Part shown: positions 20,676 through 33,759 of the stretch, piece by piece
How positions within the stretch are numbered: the stretch's first letter is position 1
Layout: each line of letters opens with the position of its first letter
Assembly: GCA_033239125.1 (NCBI GenBank)
Contig: BSWB01000001.1
Location: 29,787,501 to 29,851,500, forward strand
Reading direction: 5' to 3'
DNA length: 64,000 nt
Origin: Fagopyrum homotropicum
Taxonomy: Eukaryota > Streptophyta > Magnoliopsida > Caryophyllales > Polygonaceae
Position numbers and translations under genes: made by a program
The notes under the pieces: model-generated
Told to the model about the DNA's origin: nothing
The model's database searches: none
The model's input: only the letters and a program-made list of their open reading frames with translations

Positions 20676-23600
20676 CTAGCACACACACAAAGTAGACAAA
20701 ACACACACAAAGATAGAAAAATCTAAAAATGAAAACAAAACGAAAAAGGAAAAAAATGTTACCAATGGGTTGCCTCCCACCAAGCGCTTCTTTAAGGTCA
20801 TTAGCTTGACCAAACTCGGGGACGTGTATTCAAGGTGAAGTGGGGCAATCATGTCCACCGGAGCTCCTGGAATATACTTCTTCAACCGGTGCCCATTCAC
20901 CTTAAAGTTCCCACAATATTCCCCTCCTATCTCAATGGCTCCATGGGAAAAGATCTTCTTCACTACATATGGCCCGGTCCATCTTGATTTGAGCTTTCCG
21001 GGAAAGAGCCTTAGCCTTGAGTTGAAGAGAAGGACAAGATCTCCTTCACTCAACTCCTTGGGGATGATCTTCTTGTCATGCCATCTTTTGGTTCTCTCTT
21101 TGTAAATCCGGGCATTCTCATAAGCGTCCAACCGGATCTCCTCGAGGGCATTCAATTCAAGCAATCTCTTTTCTCCCGCCGCCTTGAGATCAAAATTTAG
21201 CCACTTAATGGCCCAATAAGCTCTATGCTCCATCTCTACCGGAAGGTGGCAAGACTTGCCATAGACCAACTTGTAAGGAGTGGTGCCAATCAGTGTCTTG
21301 AAGGCGGTTCTATATGCCCATAAGGCATCATTTAGCCTTATAGCCCAATCCTTTCTAGTTCTAGACACCGTCTTCTCAAGGATGGCCTTGATCTCCCGGT
21401 TGGAGATCTCCACTTGGCCACTAGTTTGGGGATGGTAAGGTGTTGCCACCTTGTGAGTCACCCCATACTTGGCCAAAAGTGCCCCAAAATTCCTATTGGT
21501 GAAGTGCTTTCCTCCATCACTAATGATCACCCTTGGTGTTCCAAACCTAGGGAAGATCACCCTGTTGAAGAACCGCACCACCACCTTGGCATCATTTGTA
21601 GGAGAGGCGATTGCCTCCACCCATCTCGACACATAGTCCACCGCCAATAGGATGTAGAGATTGCCACATGAAGAAGGGAATGGTCCCATGAAGTCCACAC
21701 CCCACACATTAAAAATATCCACTTCTTGAATGTTGTTCAAGGGCATCTCATTCCTCCTTGAGATGTTGCCCGTCCTTTGGCAAGCATCACATGCCGCTAC
21801 AAAACCTTGCACATCTCTAAACAAGTTAGGCCAATAAAAACCGGATTGCAATACCTTTGCACACGTCTTGTGTGAGCTAGCATGACCTCCACATGGTAAG
21901 GAGTGACAATGCCGGATCACACGCTCCATTTCATCTTCCGGTATGCATCTTCTAAACATCCCATCCGGCCCTCTCTTGAATAGAAGTGGTTCACTCCAAT
22001 AGTAGTGCCTCACATCGTTGAAGAACTTCTTTCTTTGTGCATATGTCAATCCGGGAGGCACTTCCTCACACACTAAGTAATTCACAATGTCGGCATACCA
22101 TGGCTCATTTCCTCTAGACACTTGGAACATGCATTCCTCCACCATTTGCAATTGCTCATCTCGGAATGAGTCATCAATTGGAATGTCTTCTCTTCCAAGC
22201 TCTAATGGAGGCAATCTACTAAGGTGATCCGCCACGGAGTTTACGGATCCCTTCTTATCTCGTATTTCCAAATCAAACTCTTGAAGAAGAAGGATCCACC
22301 GAATCAACCTTGGTTTGGCATCCTTCTTTGTAAGTAGATAACGGATCGCAGCATGATCCGTATAAACTATGACCTTCGCTCCAACAAGGTATGAGCGGAA
22401 CTTCTCAAATGCATACACCACCGCCAACAACTCCTTCTCGGTGGTAGCATAATTGAGTTGGGCATCATCTAGCGTTTTGCTAGCATAATAAATAGCATGA
22501 GTGCGCCCTTCTTTCCTTTGCCCCAAAACAGCCCCTACGGCTACATCGCTTGCATCGCACATGATCTCAAATGGTAGACTCCAATCCGGAGGTTGCATGA
22601 TAGGTGCGGAGATCAAGGCGTTCTTCAACCTACAAAAAGCCTCAAGACAATCTTTGGAAAAGACAAAATCAACATCCTTCATTAGTAGGTTAGTGAGAGG
22701 CTTAGAAATTTTAGAGAAATCTTGAATAAACCTCCGGTAAAAACCGGCATGCCCTAAGAAACTCCTTACCCCCTTCACCGAGGTAGGTGGCGGCAACTTC
22801 TCTATCATTTCAATTTTGGCCCTATCAACCTCAATGCCACGGTTAGACACCAAGTGTCCTAACACAATGCCTTCACTTACCATGAAGTGGCATTTTTCCC
22901 AATTCAAGACAAGATTTGTCTCCTCACATCTTTTCAATACTAATGACAAGTTAGCCAAGCAATTATCAAAGGAAGATCCATAAACAGAGAAATCATCCAT
23001 AAACACTTCCATGATATTTTCTATGTATTCCGAAAAGATAGCCATCATACACCTTTGGAAGGTGGCGGGTGCATTACACAACCCAAATGGCATTCTCCTA
23101 TATGCAAAAGTACCCCATGGACATGTAAAGGTTGTTTTCTCTTGGTCATCGGGGTGGATAGGGATTTGGAAGAATCCACTATAACCATCTAGATAGCAAA
23201 AATGAGAGTGTTGAGCTAACCTTTCTAGCATTTGGTCAATGAAGGGGAGAGGGAAGTGATCTTTCCTAGAGGCCATATTCAATCTCCTATAATCGATACA
23301 CATCCTCCACCCCGTAACCGTCCTAGTCGGGATTAGTTCATTGTTCTCATTAGTTACTACGGTCATCTCACCCTTCTTAGGAACTACATGAACGGGACTA
23401 ACCCACTTACTATCCGAGATAGGGTAGATAATCCCCGCATCTAGCAACTTAATGATTTCCTTTTTGACTACCTCTTTCATTATAGGATTCAATCTCCTTT
23501 GATGTTCAATAGAGGGTTTGTGGTTATCTTCCATCATTATCTTATGCATGCATAAAGAAGGCTTAATGCCAACCAAATCATCAATAGTGTAGCCAATGGA

Positions 23601-26570
23601 TTTCCTATGCAATCTTAGTTCATGCAACAACTTAGCAAGTTCATCATCACTTAAGCATGCATTAACAATCACAGGATATGTAGAGTTTTCACCAAGAAAT
23701 GCATACTTCAAATGAGAGGGGAGGGGTTTGAGTTCAAGCTGAGGAGAACCTTTATCGGTTGAAGATGATCCAAATAAGGTTGGATGAGATGAATCCAAAG
23801 CAAATGAAGACTCCTCATGGCTCCTAAGAGCTTGTCTATTATTGAGGACTGGTCCAGGGAAAACCACGGCTGGAATCACGGTTTGCTCAACTTCCACGGC
23901 CGTGGTTCTTGCTAAGCTTGCTTCCCGGAGTTGTCCAGAAAGTTTGACGGCCGTGGAACATAAATCTCGACCGTGGAACTTGCAGTTGTTCAACACCTCT
24001 TCGTGGCTTTCAAATCCAACTCTTGGCTCCTCTTCCAATGCTTCCAAGGCCTTGATCTCTCCATTGCAAGCCTCCTCAACACCTTCCTCCATCATACTTA
24101 AGGTAAGAACCTTCTCCAAGGGATCCTTGATCAAAATCGAGCTCACAACTTCCCTAGATTCCTCTTGCTCGACTATGTTGAAGACATCCTCATCAAGGGC
24201 TGGCCCTTTGGTCATTGTGGATAACTTGAACTTGACGTTCTCTTCTTCAATGTTGAAGGAGAGAGTTCCATTCTTACAATCCACTAGGCATCCGGAGGTG
24301 GTTAGGAAGGGTCTTCCTAAGATGATGGGAACCGGATAGTCCGCTGGAATGTCCAAGACTACAAAATCAATCGGCATATAGAATCCTCCTAGTTGCACCG
24401 GGATGTCTTCTAAGATCCCAACCGGATGAGTGATAGAACGATCCGCCATATAGAGGGTCATCTTGACCGGTTTCGGCTCTCCTAGCCCAACCTTGTTATA
24501 AAGTGCAAGCGGTATGATGCTTACACTCGCCCCAAGATCACAAAGGGCCTCGTACTTCACATCTCCCACTCCAATTGGGACACAAAAAGAGCCCGGATCT
24601 CTTAGCTTGGGAGGCATCTCCTCCTTCATTGTTTGGATCAATTCCGAGGATCTCTTGGTCATTCTTATCTCCCCATACTTCTCCAACTTCCTTTTGTTGG
24701 AGAGTATTTCCTTCAAAAACTTGTCATATGCCGGCATTCCTAAAATGGTATCCATGAACGGAATGTTAATATGTAATTTGGACATTAGTTCAAGGAACTT
24801 ACCGAAGTGATTGTCCAAACGAGCTCTTGCTCTTGATTGTGGGAACGGTAGTGGTGGCTTGTATGGAGGCGGTGCCACATAGGTTGGCTCTACATCCTTG
24901 CTCTTGCCTCCATCTTCTTGCAATCTTCCCTCTTCTACCACTACTTGCTTTCCCTTAGCATTGTCCTGGGGCAAAGGATCTTTCATACTCAACCCGCTTC
25001 TCGTTGTAATAGCCAACACTTGGCCTCTTGGGTTGTCTTCGGTTCTTCCGGGAAGCTTTCCCGGGTATCTATGGGCTTCACCCGCTTTTTGGAACACTTG
25101 TGCTTCCAAAACCTTTTGAGCCTTAGAAATTGAAGTCACCGTGCTCTCAAGACCACTCAACCTTACAAGCAATTGCTCAAACATTATTTCGGTTCTATCC
25201 TTTGGAGGTTGAGTAAATCCGGGTGGAGGTTCTTGTGAAGCTCTTGATGGTGGTGTTGTGCTTGTGGAGGAGGAAGGGTTCAAGGCTCCATCCGGGTTAG
25301 AGTAAGAAAATCCGGGATGGTTGTGGTTGGGCCGGTAATTATTGAATTGTCGGTTGTTGTTAAAACTCCTTGGGCCTTGGTAATTGTTGAAGTTGCCCCT
25401 TCCCATATAATTCACATCCTCTTCCTTGGAAGATAAGTTGGCTTGTGGAAGCACTTGAGGAGTTGCTTGGTTCTTCAAAGTTGTAGCACACAACTCCCTC
25501 AAGGACTTCAACTCGTTGTTGATGGCGTCAAGCTTGAAATTGCTCATGGTGACTTCACTCACCTCATATGCTCCCGCTTTTCTTCCTTCACTCTTCCTAT
25601 GGGAATACTTCTCAATCACTAGAGCTTGCTTCTCCACAAACTCCCAAGCTTCATCCACATGCTTCTCCATAAATGTCCCACCGGAAAGAGATTGGAGCTT
25701 GAATTGGCTATCTTCATCAAGTCCTTTGAAGTAGATCTCTAATAGCTCAATTTTTGATATGCCATGGTGTGGACAATCAAAGAGAAGATCCTTGAACCTC
25801 TCCCAAGACTTGAATAAACTCTCTCTATCCTTCATCACGAAGGCATTGATCTTCCCTCTTAATTCGGTAGTCTTGGAAGGTGGGAAGAACTTAGTAAAAA
25901 ACTCGGTTGTCATCTCCTCCCAAGTACCAACTCGCCCTTGTGGAATAGATTGATACCAAGCTAAGGCTTTATCCTTAAGAGAGAAGGAAAAAGCCCTAAG
26001 CTTATGGTTGTTGCTCTCCAATCTTGGCGGTCTAAGAGTCTCCATCAAGATCTCATAATTCATCAAATGTTGATGAGGAGACTCTCCTTCCATCCCTCCA
26101 AATTGATTATGCCGGATCATTTGTAGAACTTGAGGGCGGAGCTCATAGTTGTGGGCTGCGGGATCTCCTAAGTTCACACCCGGACGGTGTGCTCTTTGTG
26201 CCGGATCCATACGTCTCCCTAGGGTTTGTGGTTCTTCAATGGCAATGGGCACAACCCTAACATTAGCCGCCGGCTACGGTTGTGGTGGAGGAGGTGGAGG
26301 TTGTCGGCGATTAAGCTCTCCTTGAACAAGGGCTTGCCTAATCTCATCAATCTCCCTCCTAGTTTCCTCTTGCCTCTCATTGGCAAGTCTCCTTTCTTCC
26401 TCCAAGAGCTCATCTCTTAGCCTTATTTGCTCTAAGGCTTCATCCAACTCGGCTTGGAGATTTCTACCGGCCATCTCTTTCTCTTTTCGGATGCTCTTGG
26501 ATCTAGATCTAAGGGTTTTCTCCGGTTCGGGATCGAATGGAGCTAAATCCTTGCCACGAGTTCTTCGCAT
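20676..26570 (-). pseudogene. Family B gag-pol polyprotein with one in-frame stop
   Basis: The frame starts at the ATG at 26570 (MRRTRGKDLAPFDPE) and runs about 1964 codons in one frame, interrupted only by TAG at 26276-26274 (codon 99), after a proline run. Downstream are gag, protease (CDLGAS near codon 677), RT with FMDDFSVYG near 1190, RNase H (CDASD, YTDHAA), and integrase with an HHCC region and the D, D, E motifs (GVDFMGPFP near 1624, ISDGG, QVEISNRE). After the point where A pol ends there is an extension of about 45 residues rich in Phe and Leu. The stop could be an inactivating change or a readthrough site; one copy cannot decide. Confidence 0.88.
23862..23980 (-). promoter_or_regulatory. 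Family B palindrome cluster at the protease/RT boundary
   Basis: CCACGGCCGTGG at 23894-23905, ACGGCCGTGG at 23947-23956, plus CCACGG, ATCACGG and ACCGTGG half-sites, all inside the open gag-pol frame. Family A has its different motif array at the matching position. The encoded residues here look linker-like. Confidence 0.6.
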
Positions 26571-26687
26571 ACACCTAAAGAGTAATAGATGTCCTGAAAA
26601 GCAAAGACACAAACCAAAAAGAGATCAAAAGTAACAAGAAAGATCTATACTAGAAACAATCACAAAATAGACTCAATCTAGACCTAG

Positions 26688-26705
26688 TCCCCGGCAACGG
26701 CGCCA
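26688..26705 (-). other. Primer binding site of family B, tRNA-Asp
   Basis: The plus strand reads TCCCCGGCAACGGCGCCA, so the minus strand is the exact complement of the tRNA-Asp 3' end. It lies six bases from the LTR edge at 26712. Confidence 0.92.
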
Positions 26706-26711
26706 AAAACT

Positions 26712-28540
26712 TGTTACGCTAAGATCGTGATGCGCAAATGGGTTTTAAATTTGTAACTCGAACTAAATCCTAACTACCTAGCGAAACCCGCAGTGTACGG
26801 GACGTTTGTAGAAGGGATAGTATTCCGAGGTCGAACACAAAGACTGAGGTGAAATTGATTCGATTTGTGATTGAGTTTAGTAAGGACCTAGGTTGAAAGA
26901 GAAGAAAGAAATAAAGAAATGAAAATCTCAAATGTTTTTAGTTGGTTTTTGGTGATCAATGAAAGATCACAATTCATGCAAGTAAACAATCAAACTAAAC
27001 TAAGAATCAACACAAATAAACAAGCTAAACAAGATAATGATCAAGGAAAGAAAAGACGGATCCTAGGGGTTGGAAGTTCCGGTTATGGCATAGGACTCAA
27101 GTTATCTATTCATTTCTTGGATTAACTATGATATGTTGGGATTAGGCGTTTCTAGATTGGGATCAATTACCGGGTAGGTCTCATGGTCTAACTAGTCCAC
27201 TCCTAAGGTCTCATCACCGGGTAAGTCTCTAAGAACCTAGGGATAGGAATTCTACACAAACCGGATTGTTAGCTAGGGATCTAACCTATCCTTACCGGGT
27301 AAGTCTTGGAAAGGGAAGTCCTAAACAACTATCCTAGCACACCTAATCCAATGGCGGCTTATTAGGCTCACCATTACCTAAGGGTTGTTATCTTTGGAAT
27401 CTAAGAGTAAGGATTACCGGGTAAGTCTCTCCTAACACTTAGTTACTAACACTAGGTCACCCTAGGGTAGGTTAAACTCAACAAAAACTTAGGATTTCAA
27501 CATTCTATAGATTTAAGACAAGATCCATCGGGCCAGGGAAAATCACAGGTTGTTCTACCTAAACCACGGCCGTGGTCAGACAAGAACTACCCGTGATTTC
27601 TAACAGCAGCTACGTTCATACACACAAGTCATCCAAAGGTAAATCTAAGTCCGTCCTATCATAGCCCTAGCCATAACCATCCTTTCCTTACCCTAGAACC
27701 ACATCAATTTAGCCTACAACGTTCATAATAGAATTCGAAACAAGCAAACAAAAAATCATGACATCCATTGGCAAGATAATGAAGGAAAAGAGATGGACAA
27801 GTGAACTAAAGCAAAACCAAGCTGAAAATAGAACTAGAGTAACTCACAATCCTTCGAAAAGAAGGTTCAAATGATTCATACAACTCTTAGAAATAGAATC
27901 CGGAATTCTTCAATACAAAACTATCAAGTGTGATGATGGTGTGTGTTCTTCTCCTCCTCTTCAATGGAGCTCTTCTTCTTCCTCTTTGACACTTTCCTTC
28001 CTAGAAAGAATTCTTGTTGAGAGAATATTTTTTTGTTAGAGGGTCATGGATAATGGAGAGCTGCTCCAAGATATCACTCACAACCCATTAAGGACCACTT
28101 TTATAACAAACTTGCATGAGCTGGCCATGAGAGTCGTGGCACAGCTGTCACAAGAATCTGGCAAAATCCTTGGGTGATTCCACGGCCGTGGAGTGTCAGA
28201 GAACCGTGATTTTGTGCAGAAACTTCGCCTTGGATCATTAAGCTGTGATTTGGTGCATGGCTTGTGTTGGCAAGGCTCCATGAGTCCTCCTTAGCCTTTA
28301 GCTTGTGTCCTAATGAGTCCGAGGGTGTGTCATCTAGATGAACGATCCTCAAACGCATCGTTTTTGCTCCTAAATCTCCCGAAATACCTATAAAACACGC
28401 ACAAGTCCGTGTAGACGTCTATCTCGGCAAAATACATGAATTGAGTGCAAAACGTCGTGAACTAGTGCTACACCATGCATGAATGAGTGAGAAATCTATC
28501 TAAATGTTACGCTAAAACTAAGTCATAAATCGTGTTATCA
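26712..28540 (-). repeat. 5' LTR of family B (1829 bp)
   Basis: On the minus strand it starts TGATAACACG at 28540 and ends GCGTAACA at 26712. A TATA box, TATAAAAG, lies at 28105-28098. CCACGGCCGTGG occurs in U3 (28180-28191) and in the leader (27564-27575). Four copies of GAGACTTACCCGGT-like sequence (seen on plus as ACCGGGTAAGTCT) occur near 27170, 27217, 27293 and 27416. The solo LTR at 53011-54649 is a shorter relative. Confidence 0.9.
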
Positions 28541-29190
28541 GTACGCGCCAAAAGAGTCTCACTGAATATATGGTGGGTTAGACGGAAAGCTAGGTGGAAT
28601 ATGATGCGCTCCCTGGAGTCTTCAGGTCTCCATCTATCAACATGCTCCACCACATGGGCAATCTGCCCCCAGAACTGTCGAGCTACTGCTCGAGAAGGAA
28701 AGTTGGGAATTGTAGGGGTCGGGAAGAAAAGAAATATCTCTGAACTGATCCATAGGAACCATGTAGTTTCGGTTCAGCAACCGGTACTTGATGTTGTTCC
28801 TCTCACGCATGTGAGTGACAGAGCTCACAAACTCTAGGGTCGGCTCAAGGTAAGTTGGAGTTCTGATCTCCATAAAACGCTCCAGCCCCACCATGAATAT
28901 CATCTTCTTCAATTCCTCCACCATGTGGAGGCACTCGAAGGCTGTAACATCTAAGAAGCGCGGGGCAATGACAGGGCGCGGGCATATACGATCAAAATCT
29001 GCCTGGTGACGCTCATGGATCACTGGGATAGAAAGTCTAGAGGAAGGGGAAGGAGAAGAACCACTAGGAGCATCTCTCAAAACAAGCTGAAGATCATATT
29101 TGTGACCGAGGCGAGACACAACTCGGTCGGTCTGACAAGCTGAAGAACACCTCGGCCGAGACACAGCTCGACTGGACCGAGGCGAAGTGC
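28541..29190 (-). pseudogene. Family C ORF-1 fragment with motif-rich start
   Basis: Minus-strand translation resembles the N-terminal half of A ORF-1: YLEPTLEFVSSV matches the A YREITLEFLSTF region, and THHIFSETLLAR matches A VHRILSESLFAR. A frameshift is needed near 28715-28735. The fragment stops exactly at the B LTR edge, at a point equal to about residue 196 of A ORF-1. Its 5' part (29101-29190) holds a CTCGG/CCGAG cluster, including CCTCGGCCGAG, which is the motif type of the solo LTR at 33760. It is a dead remnant interrupted by B. Confidence 0.8.
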
Positions 29191-29238
29191 TATTCGATTT
29201 CCTCTATCTGATTTTCAGTTCTTTCCTCTATCTGATTT

Positions 29239-30390
29239 TCATGTCTATCGGAGCTTCTACATTTCGCGACTTTGTGCAGAGAGTTGAGGAGGCTATCAGG
29301 ACTGAAGGACCAGCACCAATGCCACCAGTTCCTGCGAGATCAGTTGAGGTTTCGCAGAGAGTTTCCAAAGTTATTGCCCCGCCTGCTAGAGTTGTTGAGG
29401 TTATTAGAGTGCCGGCTGAGGCACAGGAGCCAAAGCCTGACTGTTGGTTGAAGGCTTTCAACTAGCTGAAGATTCCCACTTTCATGGGAAAGACTGATTG
29501 GAGGTGGAGCAGTTGCTAAGATAGCTGAATACTGCTATGGAGGCTATCAGTTGCCCAGAAGGACGTCGAGTCAACATAGCACACACGCTCCTAAAGGATC
29601 AGACTCATTCCTGGTGGAGGACCGTTCGTAGTAAGGTCACCAGTCATGAGCAGATGAAGACGGTGATCAGAGATCGCTACTGCCCTGCAGCTATGAGGAG
29701 GGACCATCTTCAGGATTTCCTTGAGGTTGGATTCGAGGATTTGCCTATTGCTGAGATCATCAGCAAGTTCCAGGAGGAGTTGTCTTTATTGGGTCCGTCT
29801 ACACCACCGGAGGATCAGAATGTTTACCTTTCTCTCGGAGGTTGAGAGAGTCTACACGCTCTTATCTTGCTGGTTTCCGTTGCGATTCTTTGACGGACTA
29901 TCAAGATAGAGCTTCTGCTTTTGAGAGAGACCGACCGGGTCAGAGGAGAGGTTCTTAGACAAGAGGTTCTGAGAAGAAACAAAAGACAAGATCAGCTAGT
30001 GCTTGAGTTGGAGCAGCTGGGTTTGGGCGTATTCAGACGCCTGGACGTTCTTGTTTCCAGCAGAGTTCTGACAGAGGACGGTAGTGTCATAACTGCGGAG
30101 TAACGGACACATCCGAGCTGACTGCAAGAAGCCAACAGTGACTTGCTTTACTTGTGGCAAGCCCGGACACAAAGCTGCATTTTTGCCGTCAGGGCAAGGC
30201 GCTATCTCAGCACGGTTCTTCACCTGCCAGTGTGGCTGGAGGAGGACAGAGATCTCAGTACCAGCAACAACAGCAACAGCAAAGAGTTTCAGGTTCTGCC
30301 GCTCCTCAAGGTTCCACTCCGGGACATGGGAGAGGTAGAGGACGTGTTGATGGATCTACAGACACTAGAGATACATCATCGAGAGTTATG
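29239..30390 (+). pseudogene. Chromovirus gag, degenerate
   Basis: Readable pieces include an N-terminal region ending near 29463 and a gag core at 29537-29845 with a WWRT motif and the stretch FQEELSLLGPSTPPED. A zinc knuckle, CFTCGKPGHKAAF, lies near 30140-30180. Stops and shifts in frame separate the pieces. Family-typical gag would bind element RNA; this copy cannot make a full protein. Confidence 0.8.
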
Positions 30391-30392
30391 AG

Positions 30393-33300
30393 TTGAGGAG
30401 TGTTGTAGAGCCGACAGCGCCAACATCTACAAGTACCTTTCATATTAATGGTTTTCCTGTTAAAGTTCTTTTCGATACTGGTGCTACGCATTCTTTTATA
30501 TCTGATGCATGTGTAGATAGATTGGTCTTACATACTCTAGAAGGTAGACCCTTCTTTATAGGATTACCCGATGGGGGTAAGATACGAGGTACATGAGAGG
30601 TTCGCGATTGCCCTATTAGATTGGGAGGTCACAATTGGCTAGCTAACTTCTTCGTCATGTACTTAGTACATGAAGAAGTTATTCTGGGCATGGATTGGAT
30701 GGATCGACATCGAGCAGTTTTGGACATCGGCAAGAGGACACAGACAATAACTACAGATGCAAGCCATGTTGAGATCTTCCGAGGATGGGATCTCGGAAAG
30801 ACTGGTACAGTCATCAGTGCAGTTCGAGCTGAGAGACTTATCAGTCAAGGATGTGAGGCTTTTTGGTGCTATGCCATGAAGGATAGTACTAGTCCGGCTT
30901 TGGAGGAGATTTCAGTAGCTTGCGAGTTTGTGGACGTCTTTGGAGAGCCATCAGGTTTACCTCCACAACGGAGTGTAGACTTTGGCATTGATCTAGAGCC
31001 CCGTACGAGACCGATATCTAAGGTTCCTTATCGTATGGCGCCTATCGAGATGCTTGAGTTGAAGAAGTAGCTCGAGGAGTTAGCAGAGGAGGGCTTCATC
31101 CGCCCTAGTGTATCTCCTTGGGGTGCACCAGTTCTCTTCGTACGGAAGAAAGATGGGTCAATGAGGTTATGTATCGACTACCGAGAGCTTAACAAGGTGA
31201 CGATCAAGAACAAGTACCCATTGCCCCGTATCGACGATCTTTTGGATCAGCTGCATGGAGCTTCCGTGTTTTCAAGGATCGATGTGAGATCTGGATATCA
31301 CCAGTTGAGGTTGAGAGAGCAGGACGTAGCCAAGACAGCATTTTGGACTAGATATGGACACTACGAGTTTGTAGTGATGCCATTCGGGCTCACGAATGCG
31401 CCCGCAGTTTTCATGGAGTTGATGAACAACATCTTCATCGACTTCTTAGACCAGTTTGTAGTTGTCTTCATCGACGACATTCTGGTTTACTCCCGTAGTA
31501 GAGAGGGGCATGTAGGACACTTGAGGATCGTTCTTCAGGTCTTACAAGATAGAGAGCTCTATGTCAAGCTCTCTAAGTATGAGTTTTGGATGTCCGAGGT
31601 AGCATTCCTTGGTCACATTGTTTCAGCTAAAGGAATCAAGGTAGATCCGGCAAAGATTAAGTCAGTAGCTTCTTGGCCGCCACCTAAGAACGTCAAGGAG
31701 GTTCGCAGCTTCTTAGGATTGGCAAGCTACTACAGGCGTTTTGTTGAGGGCTTTTCAGTTATCGCCCGACCACTCACTTCCTTGCTGCAGAAGTCTACGA
31801 GGTTCGTATGGTCTGAGCAGTGCCTACAGAGCTTCGAGGAGCTGAAGAAGAGGTTGACCTCTGCTCCTATCCTAGCTCAGCCACAGGGCATTGAGGATTT
31901 TGTGGTTTACAGCAACGCATCCAAGCTGGGCTTGGGATGTGTTCTGATGCAGAGGGGAAAGGTGATTGCTTATGTGTCTCGACAGTTGAAGACGTACGAG
32001 GAGAATTACCTTACTCATGACCTTGAGTTGGCTGCTGTTGTTCACACTTTGAAGATTTAGAGACATTATTTGTACGGAGCTACGTATTAGATTTTCACGG
32101 ACCATAAGAGTCTAAAGTACATATTCATTCAGCAGGAGTTGAATAACCGCCAGCGCAGATGGTTGGAGTTGATCAAGGACTTTGATCTTGATATCTTATA
32201 CCACCCGGGAAAGGCTAATGTGGTAGAGATGCCCTTAGTAGGAAGACTCCCGAGGAGATGGCGATCGCTAGATTGCAGCTCAGCCACAGTTACAGCGAGA
32301 TTTGGCATGGCTAGAGATGGATATCCACTTTCCGGATACCGACAGCCAGTTGTACACCTTGGAGATAGTAACTGATCTGTAGGCCGAAATCCGACAGAAA
32401 TAGGAGAGTTGCCCAGCTTTGGCACAGATCCGAGACCGGATGTCTCGAGGAGAGGCACCGTAGTTTGCAGTTTGTGCTGATGGAGTTTTGAGACGCCAGG
32501 AGCGTGTTTGTGTGCCTTCAGATCGACAGTTGAGACAGAGGATCTTTCAGGAGGCTCACTCTTCACCTTACTCAGTACATCCCGGTGCGAGTAAGACGTA
32601 TCAAGATATTAGACGCTCTTTCTAGTGGGGAGGTCTGAGGCCAGATATCACGACATATGTAGCTCAGTGTGCGACCTGTCAGCAGGTCAAGATCGAGCAT
32701 CATAGACAAGGAGGCGAGTTACACCCACTTCCCGTTCCTCAGTGGAAGTGGGAGGATATCTCTATGGATTTTGTTACCGGTTTGAGACCGAGTGGTGGTT
32801 TTGATGCTATCTGGGTCATAGTAAATCGACTGATAAAGACCGCACATTTCATTCCGATCAAGGAAACGTGGCTGGTGACTCGATTGGCTAAGGAGTTCAC
32901 TAGACAGATAGTGAGACTTCATGTAGTACCCAGGACTATAGTCTCTGACAAAGACGGACGGTTCACTTCGAGGTTCATGCCGCCCTAGGTACGAGTCAAT
33001 AGTTCGCGACAGCATATCATCCTCAGACCGATGGGCAGTCTGAGCGGACCATCCAGACTCTAGAGGACATGTTACCGGCCTATGTGTTAGACTGGGGACA
33101 AGTGTGGCCAGATCACCTTCCCTTAATGGAGTTTTCGTATAAAAACAGTTGGCACGCATCGATCAGGATGGCTCCTTATGAGGCTTTATACGGACAGAGA
33201 TGCCGTACACCGTTGTGTTGGGACGAGCCTAGTAGTGCTAGCGGAGTAGCACCTGAGCAGATTCAGGATATCATGGCTTGAGTAGCAGTGATCCGAGAGC

Positions 33301-33759
33301 GGATGTTAGTAGCACAGAGTCGACAGAAGTCTTATACTGATAAGAGGCGCAAACCTCTGGAGTTCAGAGTTGGAGCTCAGGTTTGGTTGAGAGTATCTCC
33401 GACACGAGGCATCAGACGTTTCGGTGTCAAGGGGAAGTTGAGCCCCAAATATGTTGGACCTTTCGAGGTTCTTGAGCGAGTTGGAGAGACAGCATACAAA
33501 CTCGCGTTGCCACCAAGACTCGAGGGTGTTCACCCAGTTTTTCATGTGTCTCAGCTACGAGAGTACATACCAGACCCGAGACACATCGTTAGTCATGAGG
33601 ACCTAGTTATCGAGCCAGACCGCACATTCGTAGAGCACCCGGTGGTTGTCTTAGAGCGTAGTACAAGATGCTTGTGTTCGAATAACATACCGATGATGAA
33701 GATACAGTGGTCGATGCGAGGAGCTGATGAGGCGACTTGGGAGACAGAGGATAGTATCC
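30393..33759 (+). pseudogene. Chromovirus pol, degenerate
   Basis: Protease motif LFDTGATHSF lies near 30465, RT with MRLCIDYRELNKV at 31161 and the FIDDILVYS catalytic box near 31470, RNase H remnant around 31900-32200, integrase with IVSDKDGRFTS near 32940, and a chromodomain-like segment from 33630. Stops occur for example at 31068, 32058 and 32986. Coding continues on the far side of the inserted LTR: DSI at the left edge joins QRNYPEFYTEL at 35522, the usual chromovirus C terminus. Confidence 0.88.

Larger units (their letters stand above)
19379..28540 (-). mobile_element. Athila-type LTR retrotransposon, family B, 3'-truncated
   Basis: On the minus strand the order is 5' LTR (28540-26712), tRNA-Asp primer site, gag-pol, and a 3' untranslated region ending at 19379 without a 3' LTR. 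Judged by alignment with A, about 260 bp plus the LTR are missing. There is no ORF-1 between pol and the conserved hairpin, unlike A. The 5' LTR edge lies within a family C ORF-1, so B inserted into an older Athila copy. Confidence 0.9.
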
